Shown piece by piece: positions 1 through 4,422 of a stretch of DNA of 6,437 bases; position 1 is the stretch's first letter; each line of letters opens with the position of its first letter. The notes under the pieces are model-generated. The model ran no database searches and had not been told where the DNA came from. It saw nothing but the letters and a program-made list of their open reading frames with translations. The stretch is from CBCXVS01 sp965178525 (GTDB taxonomy: Bacteria > Tectomicrobia > Entotheonellia > Entotheonellales > Entotheonellaceae). Where the stretch lies: contig CBCXVS010000363.1 of assembly GCA_965178525.1 (NCBI GenBank), positions 1 through 6,437 of the forward strand, written 5' to 3'. Both the position numbers and the translations under genes were made by a program.

Positions 1-2
1 GA

Positions 3-284
3 ACAAAGGTCAATTCGTTTCAGGCTTTTGAGTTTTTATTTCCACAAGTTGTCGCCGAATCACGGGAGGAACTTCGGTTTAGTGTGATTGAGGGACAGCG
101 GTTTAACTGGGCAGCAGGTGATGTCTTCACCATTCCGTCATGGGCTTGTCATGAACATGCCAATCTTTCTTGCGCTGCGGCGGCAGCCCTGATTGCATTC
201 ACGGATATACCCATCATGAAAACCTTCGGCCTATATCGTGAAGAGCCATATACGGCGAACAATGGGCACCAAACACGGCACTAA
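3..284 (+). CDS. Gentisate 1,2-dioxygenase-like cupin, C-terminal fragment (5' end outside window)
   Basis: The last 67 codons look like the second cupin of the gentisate 1,2-dioxygenase / 1-hydroxy-2-naphthoate dioxygenase family, Fe(II) enzymes that open aromatic rings. Seen: a GQRFNW strand, then GDVFTIPSWACHEHAN, which fits cupin motif 2 (GDxFxxPxWxxHxH), then a stretch ending FGLYREEP close to the C-terminus, as is usual in this family. The TAA stop is at 282-284. The same frame is open to the left edge, but residues encoded by 3-83 do not show the expected HxH metal motif and VxEGxG strand. GTG at 84 is probably just an internal valine. Upstream divergence, an indel or a decayed gene could explain this. 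The neighbouring PP2C gene converges on it and is not functionally related. Family assignment is fairly good; exact substrate is unknown. Confidence 0.6.
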   Translation, partial: TKVNSFQAFEFLFPQVVAESREELRFSVIEGQRFNWAAGDVFTIPSWACHEHANLSCAAAAALIAFTDIPIMKTFGLYREEPYTANNGHQTRH

Positions 285-389
285 ATACCTGGACAAAATT
301 AGCTATATCGGTTTTCCAGAGGAAAAATATGAATTTAGTTTTGTGCGGGCACTTAATGGACTTGAGCGTCTGCCTAAGCCGTGCTTCGC
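285..389. other. Convergent intergenic gap with weak hairpin
   Basis: This short gap separates the convergent stops of the cupin gene and the PP2C gene. The only structure seen is TTTTCC-AGA-GGAAAA at 312-326, a 6-bp AT-rich stem with a 3-nt loop. It lacks a GC-rich stem and a proper T-tract on either strand, so it is at best a weak terminator candidate. An open frame crosses the gap on + (238-468), but it resembles nothing and runs antisense into the phosphatase gene. Confidence 0.4.
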
Positions 390-1223
390 CTATGAGGTTT
401 CCTGTACCCCCTGCATTTTGAGTCGGACCAACAATACGGTCACGTTATCTCCGCCTCCAGCAGCATAGGACGCCTCAATAAGGCGTTGGCAGTGCGTAGG
501 CTCGTTATCAGCCGAGGCCAGAATCGTTTCGATGGTATGATGATCGACATAGGACGTGAGCCCGTCGGTACACAACAATAGGTAGTCGTCATCTTGTAGC
601 GCGTAGGATCTCAGGTCGGGAGTAATGGCTTTATCCTGCCCCAAGGCTTGTAGAATCACGTGTTTGGAAGGATGCGTTTGCGCCTGTTCCGCCGTCAAGA
701 TGCCTTTCTTTTGTAACATCCCGACGAGCGTCTGATCCTCGGTCAAGAGCGTAAGTTTTCCATCACGAAACGTATAGGCACGGCTATCTCCGATCTGTGC
801 CACCGTCATCACGCCGTGACCGATATGAATGACGGTCAGCGTTGACCCCATGCCTTTCGCGCACTCGCTCCCGCCGGAACGTTCGCGAATGGCACTGTGC
901 GCTTTTTCGACGGCTCCGGTTAGCCATTCTGACGTGCCAGACCACGTGGTTGCCCTGTCAAAAAGGGCTTGGACCGTCTCTTCGACGGCGACTTGGCTCG
1001 CCACCTCGCCTTTCTCATGGCCACCGAGTCCGTCAGCGACAGCAAAAACGCTACCATGTACGCCAATGTCGTGGCAGATGAGATCCGGAGTTATCTGATT
1101 CTCGTACACCCCAATCACTTTACGGGTCAGATCAGCCACCATAAAGTGATCCTCATTATTCTCTCGCACGAGTCCTTTGTCCGAGATACCAAAAAAGACC
1201 AAGGTGGTTCCGACATGGCTCAT
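390..1223 (-). CDS. PP2C-family (PPM) Ser/Thr protein phosphatase
   Basis: A 277-residue, metal-dependent protein phosphatase that should remove phosphate from Ser/Thr residues placed by a partner kinase. The PPM motifs appear in order: SDKGLVRENNED (residues 14-25; R20 phosphate-binding, E24/D25 metal), VADGLGGH (62-69; D64/G65), MGSTLT (125-130), QIGDSRAY (143-150), LLLCTDGL (215-221; D219) and GGGDNVTVL (256-264; D259). All metal ligands expected for the fold are present, so it should be active. No signal peptide or membrane segment is seen, so it is probably cytosolic; length is typical of a stand-alone bacterial PP2C such as PppA/PrpC/Stp. The ATG at 1223-1221 overlaps the upstream ATPase TGA as ATGA, with AGGAAG 7 nt upstream, which fixes the start and suggests translational coupling. 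It is the last gene of the operon. Its likely counterpart is the kinase at 3430-4422. Confidence 0.93.
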   Translation of the reverse strand: MSHVGTTLVFFGISDKGLVRENNEDHFMVADLTRKVIGVYENQITPDLICHDIGVHGSVFAVADGLGGHEKGEVASQVAVEETVQALFDRATTWSGTSEWLTGAVEKAHSAIRERSGGSECAKGMGSTLTVIHIGHGVMTVAQIGDSRAYTFRDGKLTLLTEDQTLVGMLQKKGILTAEQAQTHPSKHVILQALGQDKAITPDLRSYALQDDDYLLLCTDGLTSYVDHHTIETILASADNEPTHCQRLIEASYAAGGGDNVTVLLVRLKMQGVQETS

Positions 1224-2295
1224 ATACTTGCTTCCTGTTCCCGTAGCGAGGCAAAATCCGGTTTATTCACTGCCTTGCTATATGCCTGATCCCCGGTAAT
1301 AAGTTTTGCATCGAGAAAGCGCCGCAGGTTGCTATCAAGACTTTGCATGCCGAGCCCTCCCCCGCTCTGCATCGCATTCGTCATCATATCTGTCTTCCCT
1401 TCGCGGATTAAATTGGCCACAGCCGGGGTATTGACCAAAATTTCGAGGGCCGCAAGGCGCCCTTCCCATCAGCCCTACGGAGGAGTTGCTGCGAAATAAC
1501 GCCCCGTAACGAAGAAGAAAGCATGGCGCGAATGCGGGGTTGGAAGGCGCCCGGAAACACATTGATGACGCGGTCCACCGTCGCAGCCGCGCCATTGGCA
1601 TGAAGCGTGCCAAGGATCAGTATGCCGGTTTCAGCGGCTGTGACGGCCAGACTGACGGTTTCGTAATCACGCAGCTCACCGACCAGGATGGCATCGGGAT
1701 CCTCACGGAGTGCGGAATGCAGAGCAGACGCAAAATTTCGGGTATGCAGCCCAACTTCGCGATGGCTCACGAGGCAATTTTTGTTGGGATGCTGAAACTC
1801 CACGGGATCCTCGATGGTAATGATGTGACCTTTCCGATCCTGATTAATGAAGTCGATCATCGCCGCCAGCGTTGTCGATTTACCGGAGCCTGTCGGGCCA
1901 GTCACGAGGATTAAGCCCTTCTTATCCCGACACATGGTTTTGAGTACCGCTGGTAAGCCAAGGTCATCCATGGTCATCAGCTTTGAGGGAATGACCCGTA
2001 CGACCGCGCCGATCCCATTCAAATGGCGGAAGGCGTTCACCCGAAAGCGTGCTAAGTCCGGGATTTCATAGGCAAAATCGATATTGTAACAGGCTCCGGA
2101 CTTCCATTCCTGACGCATCTTCAAAGGCATGATATCAACCAGAAGCGCGCCAGTCTCATCAGCGGACAGTTCGCGGTATTTCACCTCATGGAGCAAACCG
2201 AGAAGACGGATCCGCGGCGGATTGCCCGACACCAAGTGGAGATCAGAGCCTTGCTGCCTCACGACAAGCTCAAGAAAGGTATCAATGCGATGCAT
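1220..2295 (-). CDS. PilT/PilU-like twitching-motility ATPase B, frameshifted near residue 279
   Basis: Hexameric secretion-type ATPase of the PilT group, which powers type IV pilus retraction at the inner membrane. The N-terminal part (2295 to about 1460) has the PAS-like N domain (SDLHLVSGNPPRIR, residues 17-30), Walker A GPTGSGKS (133-140), Asp box IIEDP-type ITIEDPVEF (159-167), Walker B-type LREDPDAILVGELRD (196-210; E207) and His box GTLHANG (229-235). After ADGKG (residue 279) the frame runs off into an unrelated tail ending at 1408. The expected continuation RLAALEILVNTPAVANLIREGKT sits one frame over and runs to the TGA at 1220. One missing base in the G/C-rich run near 1455-1463 explains this; restored length is about 358 residues, normal for PilT. 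ATG at 2295 has AGGGAG 9 nt upstream. It lacks the QIP found in ATPase A after the AISNLL/AVANLI helix (TDMM instead), so it is the more divergent paralogue. It is coupled to the PP2C gene downstream. Confidence 0.88.
1231..1236 (-). promoter_or_regulatory. Shine-Dalgarno for the PP2C gene
   Basis: On the minus strand AGGAAG lies 7 nt before the ATG at 1223-1221, inside the last codons of the preceding ATPase gene. With the ATGA stop-start overlap it supports this start. Confidence 0.7.
1455..1463 (-). other. Apparent 1-nt deletion in ATPase B
   Basis: Reading the minus strand, codons GAT GGG AAG encode the family motif ADGKG, but the next codons give a non-family tail. Shifting by one base gives CGC CTT GCG GCC CTC GAA ATT, encoding RLAALEI as expected. 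The site is GC-rich, and small inverted repeats (AGGGC / GCCCT) flank it, a context prone to sequencing or replication slippage. No classical X XXY YYZ slippery heptamer is seen in the correct phase. Confidence 0.75.
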
Positions 2296-2304
2296 ACGCG
2301 CTCA

Positions 2305-2310
2305 CTCCCT
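2305..2310 (-). promoter_or_regulatory. Shine-Dalgarno for ATPase B gene
   Basis: AGGGAG on the minus strand lies 9 nt upstream of the ATG at 2295-2293, in the 44-bp gap after the stop of ATPase A. It supports the start and shows that ATPase B can be initiated independently of stop-start coupling. Confidence 0.65.
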
Positions 2311-2339
2311 GGGCGGCCGGTGTCGGACCGCAACGCGTC

Positions 2340-3430
2340 TTATCCTACCAGATTGGCTGTAGGTAATAACCCTTCGTCAGTGACGAAGGGTTGAAATTGC
2401 TTCTTGTCTTGGGCATACAAAAACGCATCATTGGGATCAATGGCTTTGGCCTGTAGCGCTTCAAGCAAGGCCTGGTCCATTAACTGCATGCCTAAGGCAC
2501 GGCCCATTTCAATCTGCATAGGAATCTGGAAGGCTTTGCCCGCGGTCAGGAGATTGGAAATCGCTTGCGTCATCACCAGCACTTCGACGATGGCTTTCCT
2601 GCCCCGGCCATCTGGTGTTCGTACCAGAATCTGACTGACGACATCTTGTAGGCCTTGCGCCAGAGAGGTTACGCCCTGTGCCTTTTGCTCACGGGTAAAG
2701 CATCAATGATTCGGTCAAGTGTCTTGGCTGCACTCGTCGTATGCAGCGTGCCAAGCACGAGATGCCCCGTTTCAGCAGCCATCATAGCTAAGGTAATGGT
2801 CTCGCTATCTCGCAGCTCACCCACCAGAATAACGTCCGGGTCCTCGCGCAGGGCCGCTCGGAGCCCCTCGGTGAAACTGCCGACGTGTGTGCCCACTTCC
2901 CGTTGTACAACCAGGGAGAGTTTGCTTTCATGCACAAATTCGATGGGATCCTCAAGGGTAATGATATTGAGACGCTTTGTACTGTTGAGATGATTGATCA
3001 TCGCAGCGAGAGTGGACGACTTGCCGGTACCCGTTGCGCCCGTGACGAGCACCAAGCCCTGATGATGGTGCGTCAGTGTCTCCATAACAGGAGGGAGCCC
3101 TAAGGTGCAAAGTTCTGGCACATTTGTCGCGATCACCCGAAACGTCGCCCCGAGACCGCTGGCCTTGCGGAAAATGTGCGCACGGAAGCGCCCTACGCCC
3201 TCGCTCGTATACGCGAAGTCGAGATCCTCGCCCGTTTCAAACACTTGCCGTTGGGTAGCAGTCAAAATCTCGTAGAGCAGATTTTCAAGTTCTTCGGCCG
3301 TTAGCGCTCGGTACTTGACCGGGACGTGTTCGCCGGATAGTCGAAACAATGGCGGCACACCGACAGCAAAATGCATGTCCGAAACGCCCTGCTGGTAGCC
3401 CAGTTGGAGAAAGGCATCAAGACGTGGCAT
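2340..3430 (-). CDS. PilT-like twitching-motility ATPase A, frameshifted near residue 247
   Basis: Second PilT-family retraction-type ATPase, clearly paralogous to its downstream neighbour. Seen: N domain with VSDMHFAVGVPPLFRLSG (residues 16-33), Walker A GATGTGKS (131-138), Asp box ITLEDPIEF (157-165), LREDPDVILVGELRD (194-208) and His box GTLHTTSA (227-234). After DALPV (about residue 247) the frame reads KRHRA and stops at 2669. One frame over, EQKAQGVTSL, then VVSQILVRTPDGRGRK, AISNLLTAGKAFQIP and LGMQLMDQALLEAL continue the family to the TAA at 2340-2342. One missing base near 2690-2695 accounts for it; the restored protein is about 363 residues. The QIP and LGMQ-MDQAL motifs make this copy closer to canonical PilT. 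Its ATG (3430-3428) shares one base with the kinase stop (TGATG), and GGAAG lies 7 nt upstream, so kinase and ATPase are probably co-translated. Confidence 0.88.
2343..2363 (-). other. Small hairpin before the ATPase A stop
   Basis: On the minus strand CCTAC and GTAGG form a 5-bp stem around a 10-nt loop, immediately after the strong 25-nt palindrome and just before the TAA. Alone it is unremarkable. With the palindrome it makes a tandem hairpin region ahead of the ATPase B ribosome binding site. Confidence 0.35.
2368..2392. repeat. Perfect 25-nt palindrome (12+1+12) in the 3' end of ATPase A
   Basis: The + strand reads AACCCTTCGTCA, a single G, then TGACGAAGGGTT, the exact reverse complement. 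As minus-strand mRNA it could fold into an 11-bp stem with an ACU triloop. It lies inside codons for PFVTDEG, about 25 nt before the TAA and about 70 nt before the ATPase B start. No T-tract follows, so it is not a canonical terminator; an mRNA processing or stabilising hairpin, an attenuator, or a dimeric protein-binding site are possible. The palindrome at 5887-5911 has the same geometry and core TCAGTGA. Confidence 0.85.
2690..2695 (-). other. Apparent 1-nt deletion in ATPase A
   Basis: Minus-strand codons GAT GCT TTA CCC GTG encode DALPV, after which the zero frame is non-family. Re-reading the final G gives GAG CAA AAG GCA CAG, encoding EQKAQ, the position where PilT proteins normally carry E-Q/E-E after the proline. 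Because conserved sequence resumes immediately, a lost base is a simpler explanation than programmed frameshifting. Confidence 0.75.
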
Positions 3431-4422
3431 CAGACGACTTCCACTTGATCGAGTGCGCCGAGCACGGCATCCATACCTTGGTAACGCTTGTTTGGCTCCA
3501 CGGCCATCGCCTGGAGAATGATGGCCTCCATCGCGGGTGTGATGGCCGGCTCGACCTCTCGAGGCGGTGTCAGCTCCCCTTGAATATGCTGATAAATCAC
3601 CGTGACTGTATCCTTGCCTAAATAGGGCGGCCGTCCGGTGAACAACTCGTACATGGTGACGCCAAGGCTATAGATGTCGGTGCGCGCATCGATATCTTCG
3701 CCCCGAATCTGTTCGGGTGACATATAGGCCGGGGTCCCGACCATAGCGCCCGACCGCGTCAAACGGGAATCGTTTTGAGAGACTGCAGCAGCCAGGCCAA
3801 AATCGACGATCTTGAGTAAGCCCTCGGGATTGACCAAAATGTTTGCCGGCTTCAGGTCGCGGTGGATCACCTCCGCCTGATGGGCAGCACGCATACCATT
3901 GCAGATCGACTGGACAATCTTGAGAGCACTGCGGGGAGGAATACGGGTGTTACTCTGGAGATAGGCAGATAGGGCATGACTCTCAAAGTATTCCATAGAA
4001 ATGGCATATGACGAGCCGAACGTCAGGAAATCGTAGATACGAATCACATTTTCGTGCGTGATTTTCCGCGAATAACGCAACTCACGGATAAAACGCTTGA
4101 CCGTTTGGTCAGTTACGGCAAGCTGCGCATGCAGGAATTTGAGCACAATCGTCTCGTTCACCGCCGTATCCTCGACGAGCAATGCGGTTCCGAAAGCGCC
4201 CTTGCCGACCCGCCGCACCACACGATAGCGATCCTGTAAAATCATACCGGGTTCCAAAGCATCGAGGTCGAGGACTGCTACGGACGCCCGTTCCCCCGAA
4301 GCGGTCTTGGAATCACGCAGATCCGATGACGGACCGCCATGGGATGTTGCGCGGCGTCCTGCGTCTTCTATGAGCTGTGATGTCAGAGGTCGGTACAGAC
4401 GGTACGCCGGGTGAAGAAGCAT
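3430..4422 (-). CDS. Cytosolic eukaryotic-like Ser/Thr protein kinase (Hanks type)
   Basis: A 330-residue protein kinase transferring ATP phosphate to Ser/Thr. Seen: glycine loop VGKGAFG (72-78), ATP lysine K95 in IVLKFL, helix-C E114, catalytic loop HRDLKPAN (187-194; D189, K191, N194), DFG (207-209), activation segment with several Thr/Ser and GTPAYMSPEQ (229-238), and helix-F DARTDIYSLGVTMYELFTGRPPY (245 on). All catalytic residues are present. The chain ends right after the kinase domain, with no membrane helix and no PASTA or other sensor domain, unlike many PknB-type kinases. The start is uncertain: ATG at 4422 has GAGG 10 nt upstream but overlaps the divergent cyclase gene by about 45 bp. 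The first 55 residues are a low-complexity, hydrophilic leader. An in-frame TTG at 4257 would give MEPGMILQDRYRV, a typical kinase beginning, but has no clear Shine-Dalgarno. It leads the operon with the PilT-like ATPases and phosphatase. Confidence 0.93.
   Translation of the reverse strand: MLLHPAYRLYRPLTSQLIEDAGRRATSHGGPSSDLRDSKTASGERASVAVLDLDALEPGMILQDRYRVVRRVGKGAFGTALLVEDTAVNETIVLKFLHAQLAVTDQTVKRFIRELRYSRKITHENVIRIYDFLTFGSSYAISMEYFESHALSAYLQSNTRIPPRSALKIVQSICNGMRAAHQAEVIHRDLKPANILVNPEGLLKIVDFGLAAAVSQNDSRLTRSGAMVGTPAYMSPEQIRGEDIDARTDIYSLGVTMYELFTGRPPYLGKDTVTVIYQHIQGELTPPREVEPAITPAMEAIILQAMAVEPNKRYQGMDAVLGALDQVEVV
3438..3442 (-). promoter_or_regulatory. Shine-Dalgarno for ATPase A gene
   Basis: GGAAG on the minus strand lies 7 nt before the ATG at 3430-3428, inside the last codons of the kinase gene. 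It supports the TGATG coupled start. Confidence 0.65.

Noticed and set aside
238..468. Open frame of 76 codons on + crossing the cupin stop and the convergent gap
   Set aside because: No recognisable motif; it starts inside the cupin gene in another frame and its last third is antisense to the well-supported PP2C gene.
802..837. Inverted repeat ACCGTCAT / ATGACGGT in the PP2C gene
   Set aside because: Eight-base arms with a 19-nt loop are expected by chance about once in a window this long.
1335..1613. Minus-strand open frame of 92 codons overlapping ATPase B
   Set aside because: Arg/Pro-rich shadow translation of the ATPase gene in the wrong frame.
1540..1914. Plus-strand open frame of 124 codons
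   Set aside because: Antisense to the conserved Walker B and His-box region of ATPase B; no family features of its own.
2690..2695. Programmed -1 frameshifting in the ATPase A gene
   Set aside because: No X XXY YYZ heptamer in the right phase, and a later slip at the AAAAGG run would lose the conserved EQ after the proline. A missing base fits better.
4344..4372. TTGCGC and TATGAG, 16 bp apart, as a sigma-70 promoter for the cyclase
   Set aside because: Only partial matches to both boxes, and the -10 would lie almost on the start codon, leaving no room for a ribosome binding site.
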